DNA from: Baylisascaris procyonis
Lineage: Eukaryota; Nematoda; Chromadorea; Rhabditida; Ascarididae
Direction of reading: 5' to 3'
Assembly: GCA_037389465.1 (NCBI GenBank)
Contig: JAZARR010000105.1
Span: 2,790,001-2,854,000 of the forward strand
DNA length: 64,000 nucleotides
Within the stretch, counting starts at the first letter, position 1. Every line of letters starts with the position of its first letter. The notes under the pieces are model-generated. The model did no database searches, was not told where the DNA came from, and saw only the letters and a program-made list of their open reading frames with translations. This document shows, in pieces, positions 32,056 through 44,185 of this stretch. A program made the translations under genes and the position numbers.

Positions 32056-32390
32056 TGTCCCCAAAGATGGAATTTTGCCCCCATCTGTTTTTGAAAGACC
32101 TGATCCACCTGTGACTACTCCTAAACAACATCGTACACGAAAAGCAGGCAAAAGAAAGATTCAAAAAAGATGAACAAGAAAACTTCTATAGAAATAAGCG
32201 ATTGTTCATGTTGAGTAAAAATCGTTATCGCAAGAATGGTGGATATCTCGGTGCTGATATAACGCCAGCGGTTAGCGGAATACCGCCGATACGGCAACCA
32301 TAAAAAAAATAACCACACAACGAAATGATATAATTTTATCGATTTTCACAGGATGCTATTCTGGGAGAGCTACAAAATGAAGAATCATAA
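32056..32390 (+). CDS. Terminal exons of an unrecognised gene, possibly with a frameshift
   Basis: After a strong acceptor (TTTGCAG at 32055) the sequence reads VPKDGILPPSVFERPDPP and a basic tail, ending at TGA 32171-32173. One base off, in the same direction, a second protein-like stretch continues (DEQENFYRNKRLFML, GGYLGADITPA) to a GTTAGC donor at 32271, like the donors of the neighbouring Maf gene. It then splices to a terminal exon 32352-32390 (DAILGELQNEES, stop TAA). An A6 run at 32163-32168 is where the two frames meet. The gene lies about 370 bp beyond the Maf stop on the same strand. Its upstream exons and function are not known. Either the first frame ends at the TGA, or the A-run has an indel (biological or technical). 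Confidence 0.35.
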
Positions 32391-33108
32391 GCGCATCTTA
32401 TAAATACCATTAATATATCACAATGGACATTTTGAGTGCCCATAAATAATCTTTTAACAGCAAGTACAATGTGCTGCAACCATTATTCAAACAAAACAAA
32501 ACTTCACCTCCATAATTACTCACTGCAACTAAGAGGCGGAAAAAAACTATATCGCTCTAACTAATAAAAGGCAATCGAATTGCTTAAAAATGCAAACGAC
32601 CATTAAGTTAGCCACCATTACGACCAATAATCAAATAAATAGAGATCAAATGAATTTACGAAATTTACCTGTTTACCCCTCATAAAAACACAAACAAAAT
32701 GAACAAATAAATAAGCGAAGATATCACGTCGATCGATTGATAAGCATTATGGTGCCATCAAAACAAAAAATTAATCTCAAAACAACAGCAAAAGATACAC
32801 GCAAATCAATGAGAAATTCAAATCAATATGTAGTGGAAATATTCACTTCAAGCATTTTTATGACAATCATTTTCTTCCACTGTTTGGTGGTTGGTTCCAT
32901 ATCGCTCTTTTATAAACTCTTACCGAAATATGACACCAGCTAGAGTTTGTGACTGCTTCCTAAACGGATCACTGCCATTAAACAGAAGCACCAGAGTGCA
33001 GCAACATGATGGAACACTCCAATCCATATAGAAGTTTAGAAATAGAAAGTTATAGTAAGATTTCTTACTTTCTGCTTGAAATCACGAATCGGATTGGTAC
33101 ACTTTCAC
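32391..33108. other. Short gap between unrecognised plus gene and iPLA2-like minus gene
   Basis: About 0.7 kb of AT-rich convergent 3' sequence. A 68-codon plus frame at 32737 with a hydrophobic end is not protein-like enough to call. No patatin-type exon is visible here. Confidence 0.5.
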
Positions 33109-36100
33109 TCTTCGAACTTCTCCAATTCGGCGATAAATGCTGAACTGCTTGCTCGAGGTGTGACATAATTCTCCGCACTCTCAATCGACCACCACGATGC
33201 ATCTTTTATTTCGTCGAGTTTCTTCATACTGACGCATCCGGACACACAACCACCCTTTGTTTCGTTCTCACAGCGTTGTGCACCACAGATTGCCAAACTT
33301 TTCAACAGGTCCCACCTTCAGAAGCATTCTTTTGAAAAATGAGTAATATAAATTTGAGTGCTAGGGAGGTTGATGGATAAGGAATAGATAGAGCTGCCAG
33401 CTTTTAGTATCACCTCTTCTTCCTAGATCGGATCTTAGTAAGGATAAATTTTTTCGCATTACAGTGAGCATTTCGAAGAAGACGAGTTTCCGTCATTGAG
33501 AAAATCAATAAGCGGTCATAGGTTATTTTTGTTAATATATTTGCCCACTTTCTTTTCAAACTTTCACATTTCTTCCGCACAGCATAAAACAAAGAAAAGA
33601 GCTGCATTACAGAAATTCTTGAGAAACCGGTTAAGAAATGATGCGAAAAACAATACGAGTTTTCTGGCTGATTTCAACGATACATCCATCATCACTCCGA
33701 AGACGCATCGCTGTGCACTCACTTATAAAGTACATTATTATAGCCAAATATCGTTTCCTAGCAATTTGCAGCTACAAAGCGGCTGCATGCAGAATTGTGA
33801 AACTTGCATAGAAATTTCTTTACGAATGGGGGAAGCAAATGACCACCCGTAAACATTCACTATAAAATAAGAAATGAAATGTTGTTACCTTATGGCAAAG
33901 GGGAAATAAAAAATACTCGAGTGTCGTAATAGATGAAGTATTCCCAGAAATTTCTGTCTATCTCGACTCTTCGTCGATATGAAAATGTAGGAGTGATGGG
34001 TGGATACCGAGTGCTTCAAGCGTCATGCTCGCTTCGTGACTTTACAATCCAAAGTGGCAGTTATGTAAAAAATCCGACAAAACAAACGAAAAAATCACCG
34101 AAAGAGGTGTCTCACAAGAAAGCATTTCAGTTCTAAAGCAAGAAACAATCTGGAAGGCGATGGTAACAGAAACGTAGAATATGCAACTGGCTAACTCTTG
34201 TAACTTGGCAGCAAGATGTCTCGGAGTATCGCCAGGTTTATTCTTAACATTCGGATCGGCACCCAAGCACAGCAGCAGACGTGTCATCTGTAGATCGCGT
34301 CGGGATACAGCCAAATGCAATGCCGTATCCCCACTACGATCAGCAACATTCAGATCGCAATTATAAGAGGAAAGAGTCATCACGAGCCCTAAAAAATTTC
34401 ACAACATTGCTCTGCAACAAAATAAAAAAAAAACGTTGAGAACTTGTTGCAACATAATGAATTCATCATTGAGGTTCTATTGATCTTTCTTCGATTGCAG
34501 TAAGACGTTTTGGTCATCGATTAACAGCAGAAGATAGTTCGTCTCCGAAAGGATTTCAACATTATGATTGAGCACTATGTCAACAATCAACTGACGATAC
34601 TATGGATAAGCAAGAGAAGTGCCAGCAGGGCGCCATAAACATTTTATTCGACAAGATTTCACAGCCATTTTGATTACGCTTGTTATGCTTTTCACTGAAA
34701 TATTTTCTGTTCCTCAAATATTGCATTAAAGAAAATATCAAATAGCTGGCTTAGTTCGTTATTCTTTGAGGTCGCATTCGAACGCCGGCAATTCCATTTT
34801 CCATATGGTACAGGTCAACACGATGAGAAAGAAAGAGAACTTTCACTGAAAATTAGCATTGTGATAACTTTCCCCCGAATTATTTCGGTTCTCACATTGA
34901 TCAATACGAAATTAAGTAATCGGCTTGGTGAGGTGAATTACGACGGACGGTTTCAATGTCGTTGCACTCAGTGTTTGTACATGGCACCAATGATCAAAAT
35001 CGACAATGTTTTCAATGTTTTCACAGTGGCAGCCAGCTTATGCTCAAGTGATAAGAAAAAAGACATCAAACAGCCATGTTTGATCTATTCGAGAGAAAGT
35101 TACAGGGCATGAGCTATATGCAAATTTCCACAACATCAGGCGCCCCACAATTTACTGTTGTTGAATAGGAGAAATAACAAATGGAAAGAGCTTAAGCTTT
35201 ATCATTTAAGATTCCCAGGTGAAAGTCGAAGTCTACAAATTTTTTCAGAACTCCCCCCCCCTCCCCCACCCTTCGTTGCAATAATTTTTGATGAGCCTGA
35301 GGGAATATTCCCGACAAAAAATCCTCCTTCCCACCACCCAACCCCCACATCGAAAAAAATTGTTCAGAATTGTTTTGCCAACAAAATGCTGTAAGTGAGC
35401 ATAGAAAATCATTTGAAATAGTGCTGTTGAAATAAAGAGTGGGCTTTCTAAAATAAGATCTTCAATATCTGATATGAAAGTTAATACTACGAACAGCATT
35501 CAACTCACCGATGTCACCTTTGTTGACGTATAGATGAAGAGGCGCCTGACCAGCATTATTCCTCGCGTTCAAATCCAGTTCGGCGTGCTTCAACGAAAGC
35601 AAACCCAGAAGTGGAGTCTTGAATTGTGCTGCGTGCAAAACAGTGTTCCCAGTGGCCGGGTCCTTTTCGAGCAAAAGATTTGGCGAAGCATCCAACAATG
35701 TTCGGATAACTCTGCAATAAAGACAACCTTAAATTCTTGTCTATCCTTTTTCCTCCACTTACACGAACACTCTCTTCTCTCCCCCTCACCCCTCCCCCTC
35801 CCCGGCTCCAACTGACAAATGACCTTTATGATTAGGGAAGTTGTAACTGCAATATTTCAAGGCACACCTTCATAATGCAGAAGGTAATTGCAGTCTTTTC
35901 TTCAGGCACAATTCGGATCGTGAAGAACTCAGTAGATTTGCCTTTACTTTGCATCGCTTCAAAGAGAGGAGACCTGCCGGCCACAAGAATATTCACTTCA
36001 GCGCCCCGCGAGATCAGCGTCGACACACAGCGTGGATTCGCGTTCCGTATCGCTAACAGCACAGGCGTGTAGCCGTCGTGGTTTGTTGTGTTCAACAGTG

Positions 36101-38966
36101 CATGTGTGCTCTCGAATTCCCAAAGTAACTGAAGTGCACACCACCAATTAGATTCGACAAACGATTTCGTCATTAATTGCCTCATCTGACCCTACTTTGA
36201 TAACCATGACGTGACCTCGAGCTGAATCTTATCTATAATATGCAAAGAAAAGAAGAACAGGAACATTACGACGATATGTCGTCATAACGTCAATGAAATA
36301 CGACTCTGTATCGCTTCTATGAGAAGTGGGATGACGTGAGAGCAGAGAGAAGACAATGAAAGCCGATACTGTCAGGAGCTCTCATATTTCCTACAAGAAT
36401 GTAGATATGGATGACTCTCATTTTCTAATGAGACGCGATGCTAGTTTAATCAAAAACCCAAGAATGCTTAAGTTCTCAAAAACCGAAAAACTTATTAAGG
36501 TGGAAGTTCGAATAAGGCAACCGAAGTGATATTACATCAAGCATTTGAACGGATGCGAGAGCCGCATAATGCATCGCGTTATTTCCACTCATATCGCGCA
36601 CAGCAGGGTCGGCACCCAATTGCAACAGTCTTCTAACGATCTCGACGCGATGCATCTCTATGGCAAGCATTAGTGGATAACGCCCCCCCGGCTGTGCGGC
36701 CACGTGTAGCATCCTCAAAGAAATATCCCTCATTCAAGCATTTCCAGCACGTGTAAAACGGTTTCACAATGAATCACTTCAAGGGAACGGAAGCGCTTGC
36801 TATTATACAGTCGTTTAAACACGGTGTCACACGGTTGCTCCCCTCTCTAAAGGTATCGGGTTTATGTTGTCTTCTATAGCATATCGACAAGGGAGATAGA
36901 GATAACCTAAAATCATATGAATATAAGCTCTATGAGGAAAAATTTAGACTGTCAAACGGTCAAAGTCAGAAAAAACAGCAACAGTAAATATACAACGCTC
37001 ACAGGGTGAAATAGTTGTGCTGAGTGCTCTGAACTCCTTTGATACCCTCGTCTGAGAAGAAATCCAATCGACTGCTTGCAATCGCAATCGGAACAATAAG
37101 CCAAAGTGGATGGGCATGCAATGCAGCTACCAGTTCTCGAACTAACTTCCTATTGTCTTTGCGCATATCTAAAATTGCCCACTAACAAAACATCGTTCAA
37201 ATCCGCATACAAAATACGCACAGCAATCCGAAGGCTTATTTTAAAACATTTTCAACGAATATAGCCAACTTTACATTGCTGGGAATCACTTATTAAATAT
37301 GAAATCGAGCAAAACTGCAATCACACCACTGCGATTAAACGATTAAATCCGCTAAAAAAGCTAATCAGCGAATTTCTGGTAAAACACATTGAAGTAAGCA
37401 ATGATCATTTGCAGCATTAGAGTAATTCGAGATAAGAGAACCAGTGAAAGAATTTTTGCCGGAAGCCCTATTGAAAAAACTGATGCACTCAAACGGATAT
37501 CGTTGTTAAGGGGAACAACAAGAATACTTTCCTCCATAATGCTGTTTATAAAGCGATAATATGATAGAAAATATCGATATGGCTTACGAAATCAATAAGG
37601 TGTGAGTTTCCTTCAAGGAACAACCATATTCTAAGAAAATGCATATAAAACATCACTTTTTTACGGCGTTAATTCTGATTTAAAAAGTGAAAAGTTCTAA
37701 GGTGAACAATTCTAGATTTAAGGCATCCCTCTATCAACAACTTAAGACACCACTCAATAGGGCGATGCATTGAGATAGATCTGTTTCCTTAGCGAAATAT
37801 TACTAAACTCGTAGTAATATTAACATGACTGAGTTGCTTTAACTAGAGAAAGTCCCCCATTCATTAAACGTTCCCGACCATGCTTAAGAACGGAAGTGAT
37901 GATCTCAGATATTGCCCGATTTACCGATAAGCATGAAGAGAGTTTCACAGTCGCAGCATCTATTGTAGAGATCGATCGCCTCTTGAATATCGTGAGAGCG
38001 GAAAATACTCAACGTGACAGCAGCCGTGGACTGCGCAACACCCTTCATAGAGTTTGCAAAAACCACATGAAACAGTGGCGATGCCGGTTGATTCTTGAGT
38101 GTGCCTTGCACAACACTTAGCCCTTGCCGAGCACCATTTGCCGGAAATACTGCGTTGTGTGCAGGCAGCAGCTCACTGGGAAAGAGAATAACCTATAAAT
38201 CGTATTGCAGCCACCACTGCACAAAGAAAGCTTTCAAACATCGCCGTCGCTAACCATACTATTCAAGCCCAAACGATTCTAGATTAAAGTTCATTACATA
38301 ACTGTAGAGATAGGCCCGACCTCATCCGATAAAACCGTTTGAACACAGGTGAACTCCTCTCAGATAGCGGAGGGAAGGAGGAAAAGGAGGTACTTGCTCA
38401 TGTTACCATCAGACGCACAGTTCCAATAAACGAAGCCCTCAAACGTGAGGACGAATGTCCTCCTGTGTATAGAAAAGAATAAAATCTCATTACAGCTAAA
38501 CTCCAAATCACTCAACAATTCTAACATATTTTCGGGTGCACTCCTGTGCCATGGCGAAGTGACCCGGTGCAAGAATGTGAGTGATAAGATACTAGTTCAA
38601 AAGTTCTAAAATGATCCATTCCATAGAGTTTGACCGCACTGCAATCTATTTGTGCGCGGCCAATGTTTACATGCTCAACGGTCGCAATTTATCGTGGAGA
38701 TAGCCAAGAAAATTACAAAAAGGCCTTAGTTTTGCAAAGCGTTACCGTTTCAAGAATTCCATTTAAACTGTTATTGAGCATCTTATTTCATATTTACAAC
38801 ATTTGAATGTTTATTGTGCTTTGGGTCGCATTTTCGTCAGAACTATAGTTGCGATAATAGAAAAAAAATTGGACAATACCTCATAAGCATCGGATGGAAT
38901 CCAATAATCTTCACCAAACACCCGTTCACGTGCACTTGACCATAACTCGCCCAGTTTGTGCGATAC
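33109..38966 (-). CDS. iPLA2-beta/PLA2G6-type protein, N-terminal region and ankyrin repeats; lipase domain not found
   Basis: Minus-strand exons, some with approximate ends: 38966-38880 ([17 protein letters not shown]), about 38462-38405 ([18 protein letters not shown]), about 38115-37940 ([17 protein letters not shown]), about 37190-37020 ([20 protein letters not shown]), about 36735-36530, about 36180-35930, about 35710-35510, 34389-34205, 33315-33109. The first four align in order with the N-terminus of vertebrate PLA2G6. The next four carry ankyrin repeats (for example [61 protein letters not shown] with [18 protein letters not shown]). The last gives [13 protein letters not shown], matching the segment after the ankyrins. 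In the family a patatin lipase (GGG oxyanion, GTSTG nucleophile) follows, but none was seen. The last frame stops at a TGA that a GA|GTGAAA donor could bypass. Confidence 0.72.
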
Positions 38967-40263
38967 CTGTGCCAGTGAAAATAAACTGAAATGTGACTAT
39001 TCTTTGCATATAGCACACCAGTTCGAAACTCGCTATTGCATTGTGCATTGTGCTACTTGGAGATTTCGCGATCTAATTCTAATGTGCCGTTGGATTAAGG
39101 AACTTCCAAAAATGCATCGACCTTCTTAGATGCGCTCTATTTCGGCTTAGAAGATATCCAGAATATTTTGACTATAATATCCTTCGAATGAAAATGAAGA
39201 ATCGTTTAGCTGACCTTGTATATAAATAACGACCGAGCAAACATATTATAAATATACGGACAAGAATAATCGTCACGGTGGGTGTAACAGTGTGATAAAT
39301 AATGAAATCCAATAAAGGCAGGCAAACAATCTGCGTAGATCGTGTGCTGTCGTCCATACAAACCGTACACAAAAAAGTCTACGCAAGCATCAGTGCTATT
39401 TTATTAGTTTATCTATCCGTTAACAAAACCACAAAAACAGAACTCATTGAATCGATATCTAGTGCACTTGAAAATCCCCCTGAAACACGCAGAAAAATAA
39501 CATGATCCTACAGCATTCTACTTCAAACTGTTTTATTCACTTCTCATCACCAAATAAGCGAAGTGCCACCATGCAAAAATTGGCCAAAATCCAATTTTTC
39601 CAGTCGAGCTGAGACAGAAACTTTGCCAAATTTATATCCACAACCCACTTGCTATGAAACTCTTTAGCCCGAATCTAACTTCCCATCTTTATGTTTCCCC
39701 CAATGAGATCTCTCACTTCCTACATTTAAAATCAACATGTTGTAATTCGCGAGTAGCATCAGGATGTCGCCAGAGTTGATGCCACCTTTTTCGTACTCCG
39801 GTCACTTTCGCTTAAACGTTTGTGTTTCGAGTTAACTACAGTTACACAAGCAACAACGATGATACGCTTAGTTACGTTTTAAAACGAGTTAAACTAATGT
39901 GCAGTTTTTTGTGTACATTGAAAGCACCAACAATCGGTGCAGAGAACATAAGAGTACAATCTTTTAGTGCGTTGAAACACTTCGTTCTTTAGTGCGCACA
40001 GCCTCATAATCACACGTGTTGAAGCGGTATTTTAAAAGTTGTTTTCCCTCCCCTCCATAAATGCTATCTTGCATTCGCTTGATATTTGGAACTCGAAGTG
40101 CCACTGTGCGCGTATCTCCTTCTTTTACAATCCCTTAATGAGGTCTTACGGTGCCTGCTTATGAGAAGCGACGGTTATATTGACATCAGCAATCCATGGA
40201 GAGGCAAACCGACCTTCTTTAACATCTTTTGAACGGAGCGCCTTATTTGCAGGATTGGTTTAC

Positions 40264-40686
40264 GAACAAGATGCAATAATTAACCTCGGTTTGTGCGCGT
40301 TCCTCGAACTATTTGGCGATGGTGGTGGTGTCCGAACCTCTTCTTCGTCGTTCGAATTGATAGCGATCGGTTCATTAGCTGAAAGTGTAGCTATTTGCAG
40401 CACTGACAGTTGCCAATGCGGAGCCGTTCGGGTCAGAATGGCTTGATTCCAAGTGAGAGGACAAAGACGAGGCTGTTGCTTTATGTCCAAGGAATGGTTC
40501 TGAGCCGGCACTTGTGCATGGCGATGGACAATCGCTTAAATAGTGCTCGGTGCATACACTTGCACCATCGTGATGTGCCACTACGCATACTTCAGCTGCC
40601 AGCGCCTCTACACTAAGCGTTTGCTCGAGTGGTACGGTAATCATCTTATCCATACCCTCTGAACGAACATTTTTATTTGACGCCAT
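40264..40686 (-). CDS. Possible first exon(s) of an unassigned minus-strand gene
   Basis: From an ATG at 40686 the minus strand is open for 103 codons of Ser/Thr/Ala/His-rich, low-hydrophobic sequence (starts MASNKNVRSEGMDK). An overlapping frame one base off continues as SANEPIAINSNDEEEV and RTPPPSPNSSRN to a good donor, GTAAAC at 40263. The two could be separate exons (a CACTTTCAG acceptor lies at the switch) or a frameshifted single exon. It could be an alternative 5' exon of the iPLA2-like gene just downstream, but the phase does not join directly to the exon at 38966. No domain is recognised. Confidence 0.3.
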
Positions 40687-42303
40687 CAGAATTCACTTCC
40701 TGAAACGTGATCAACATTAAAATCCCAACTGTGGAAACAAATCAACATATCGGCAAAACAAAACCGTCTACATATGAATACTTCTCGCAATGACACCGTG
40801 GGTGGCCTAAGCAAAAAATGCAACCCTCAGGGCCTTTGCATCACAGCACAAGCGAATCAATGCGTAGCATGCAGTTATAGTGGCGTCAAAAAAGGTCATA
40901 AGGTTTTCATGTTGGGAAGGTGCAAGGGAAGGGAAGGGGATACGGGAGAGAGGTGGGAATGCAAAACGCATCTGTTTACAATGCAGAGACGAAAAAGGAA
41001 GCTTCATTCATCTCAATTCGCTTGCAAGGTCGAAAGAATACCGTCCAGCAACAAATCCATGGACTCGCAATGCCGTTGATTCCACCAGCTTTACCCAGAA
41101 ATTCTTTTCCACTATTAATAGTGAGCAATAATCACACTGTTCGTCCAGAACAGCGTTGCCAGTAAACCGAAGTGGTGGCTTTCACGGGTCACCTCTCATG
41201 AGCTATAGCACTGAAAGTAGAATGTGATAGAAAATTGTTGCTGTGTTTTGGGGTATAGCGATAATCACACTACGTACCACTACGCTCCTGGTAGGTAAAG
41301 ATCTATTTAAGACTCGGATTCATATTATCACCTAGGTTGGATTCTTTTTTTTTTGCACTGTGCTTACCGTTATAACGTGAATGAACATTTCAACAATAAG
41401 GTGCAAGGAGTATATGATAAATTCGCAATCGTTTCATGAAAAAGTCAATGTGATTGTCAAATTTCAACGTCCTAAGGAAACGACACGCTCTGAAAACGAA
41501 ATCCTCTCCATCGTTGCTGTATGCAGAGAAATTTTTTCAGACTTTAGTAAACTCTTCTGATAGGAATCGTTTTCGACTTTCTAAAAACTTGCCAAAACTT
41601 TACCACAACATCCATCCCGATATATTTCAATTTGTGGACCATCACGTGGCAGAAGAAAAAAGAAGGGACGTTAGTCATGACAGTGAAGGCAAGTGTAATT
41701 GTAATCAAATTATTTAACCTTTTTGACAGCAAACAAGAACTGATGCGTTTTCAGCAATAATCAATAATTAAGAAAGAATAGGTGTGCATGTAATCCACTA
41801 ACTGCACTGCTACAGCGCTGCAAAACCCCTCTGCATCAGAAGCCGTGAAGGCGACATGGTTCTTTACAATGAGTACTGCGGCACATGAAGCAATAACGGC
41901 GCAGCATGGCGACGATGAATGTTTTAGCTGAAAAATTTCGTATAACGGCAAAACCTAGAATTAACTGCGATTTACACAAGTAATTAAAAACCAACAATAC
42001 CCGCTTCCAACAGCCCACATCAATTCCATTCTTCACTCGAACACTCCCTCACTTAAAAAAAACTTCTGTTGCAATATGCCGAAACCCTGACCGTCGCAAA
42101 GCGGTTTGGCACCTATTCAATCAGGTGCAGCATCGTCGAAATCTGCAGCGTTCGACGTGTGGATTGATTCACAGAGAAGCGAGTGATTTCAAGCACAACA
42201 GAACTTCGAAAGCGAACCCAGAGGCTTACAGAACTGGAAAAATGCGTATTTTTGCAGAAGGAGCACTTACATTGCGAGGAAGTGTAATTTTTCGCCTTTT
42301 TAC

Positions 42304-42342
42304 CTCGACTCCCAGAAGTGTTTATCTCGACTCCCAGAAGTG
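42304..42342. repeat. Exact 17 bp direct repeat with 22 bp period
   Basis: CTCGACTCCCAGAAGTG occurs at 42304-42320 and 42326-42342. A local duplication with no known role. Confidence 0.9.
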
Positions 42343-42814
42343 GGAAACTGTACAAAAAGTACACGAGCATGAAGCGCGAGGAAGAGCGTATATGTCGGCG
42401 TTCTCTAGGAAGCGCGTACTGCAGAGATTTTGCAATCGACCTGCTGTTCGTGTTCTTAACAATGGAAAACAGCAGTGCTTTGAAGGGTAGAGGAGTCAAT
42501 AAAATTCGTCACATCTACCGAAAAAGATAAGATCGAAGAGAGGGGTTTTGCGATGCTATTACGATCTAGGCTTAAGCGAGCGTGAAGGATAGTTTGACAT
42601 GAGTCCTCTTGTGCCACATAAAGCAGATGCTTGTAACCGCTTTTTACCGTTTCAATAAATTTTTTGAGGCACACTTCAATGTAACGCTATTCTGCAACTC
42701 ACTGTGACTTGTGTAGAAAGTGTTCTACCTCTTCACCAATGTTTCACTCGAATATAGCCACAGTTGAGTTAGCTCATTTTCCGTTTGCGCTTTGCGAAGC
42801 GAATCCCACCCTAC

Positions 42815-43813
42815 CTTTTGATCTAAAAATCCTGTCATAGCCACATCAAACCGTTCATCAGCGCCTAGCTGTTTATGACGGGTTTCTGGACTTAACAGTT
42901 AGCAACAAAACAACATGAAAACTTAGAAGAAGATCGCATATAGTGCATGTACGTCAAATACCAACCCTAACTTTGAATTCGAAAGGCAGTTATCACAGCA
43001 CATCCGAGAATTGATATTGTCGGTGCAAAAACAGCAATGGTAACTGCTTAACTGAGATGTCACATACACTACGAATCGAGCATAGCCCTAGTATAAAATG
43101 ATCTGTTCTTAATGCAGTAACTGCTTTAGACGCCAATGCTTTAGACGGCTGAATTCAATCACAATACGTAGAAGTGTGAGGAGAGCACGTAAATCGGCCA
43201 TTGAGAGTAACTTGCAAATGTTAGAGACGACAATACAACTAAAGTAGCATTAACAATGAGGAAAGTATAACACGAATAACGCTCACTCCGACATTTTTGA
43301 AACCTCGATTACCAGTCACCTTATCACAAACACGTGTGACACGACGGATAGCAATACCCGTTGATGAGTCATCAGCAAGCACATCGAACGCGATCCTTTT
43401 ATATTTGCAAAGTCATGAACATCGCAGTTCTGATTATAGCCCACTTTGGGATCTATTTCAAATACTGCTTATTTTTTATAATGTTACCGTACGAGTAATG
43501 CAGTAAAAGATAGTCATATTGCCCTTAACACGCTTCATTTTTCAACCAATTCCACTATTTGAGGCAGAATGCGTCATAAAATCTGCTACGGTACGCAGTA
43601 ACGGTGGATAATTTAAATGAAAGACAATGAAGGTGGAATTAGTGCTTTTCCGAATTCCATACCTAATTCCATAAAAAACATCCTACAAGAACGATAAAAC
43701 ACCGTCTGTAGAAAGAGACGGTGTTCTGCGTGCATGTGAAAGTGGACGGAATAGTGTTCTTCCTCTGAAGCAAGCACTGTAAAACGTGGAACGGTACAAT
43801 TAAACCGATTCAT
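42815..43813 (-). CDS. Unrecognised minus-strand exons (three protein-like pieces)
   Basis: Piece 1, 43813-43703, begins with ATG (MNRFNCTVPRFTVL, then an HFHMHAEHR His-rich run). Piece 2, 43395-43320, reads AFDVLADDSSTGIAIRRV and ends at an AAG|GTGACT donor. Piece 3, 42885-42815, reads RHKQLGADERFDVAMTGF between a GTCCAG acceptor and an AAG|GTAGGG donor. They lie between the Rabin8-like stop and the iPLA2-like gene. The phases of pieces 1 and 2 do not join directly, so more exons would be needed, or the pieces are chance. No function is suggested. Confidence 0.28.
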
Positions 43814-44064
43814 ACGGCCTTTAAGAATGAACAATTTTTGAGAAATCTTGCAAACTGATGGTTGCAGGAGCAGTGTTTTATATCGGGATGCCTAAAGTAT
43901 TTACTTTGCAGGTAATACAACAATGATACCTCGATGTGTTTCTCTTTCGTCACTTTTCTTTCTGAAGAAGACAACGCGATTATGAGAAAAAACTAGACGG
44001 TGGTGCAAAAGTTGCATAGCGCATTCTTCCCCTCTCGAAAGGGATAACCCAAAAAGATGTATAT

Positions 44065-44131
44065 GAGCATATAAAAGTACAGGAAAAGCATATGAAGCAT
44101 ATGAAAGTGAGCATATGAAAGTACAGGAAAA
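44065..44131. repeat. Direct repeat, 23 bp, one mismatch
   Basis: GAGCATAT(A/G)AAAGTACAGG is present at 44065 and again at 44109, separated by further CATATGA motifs, in the 3' flank of the Rabin8-like gene. Confidence 0.8.
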
Positions 44132-44185
44132 AACGACAAGTGAATTGGTGAGCGTCTAAGAAAATAGGAATCTCAAGCTTTCGCT

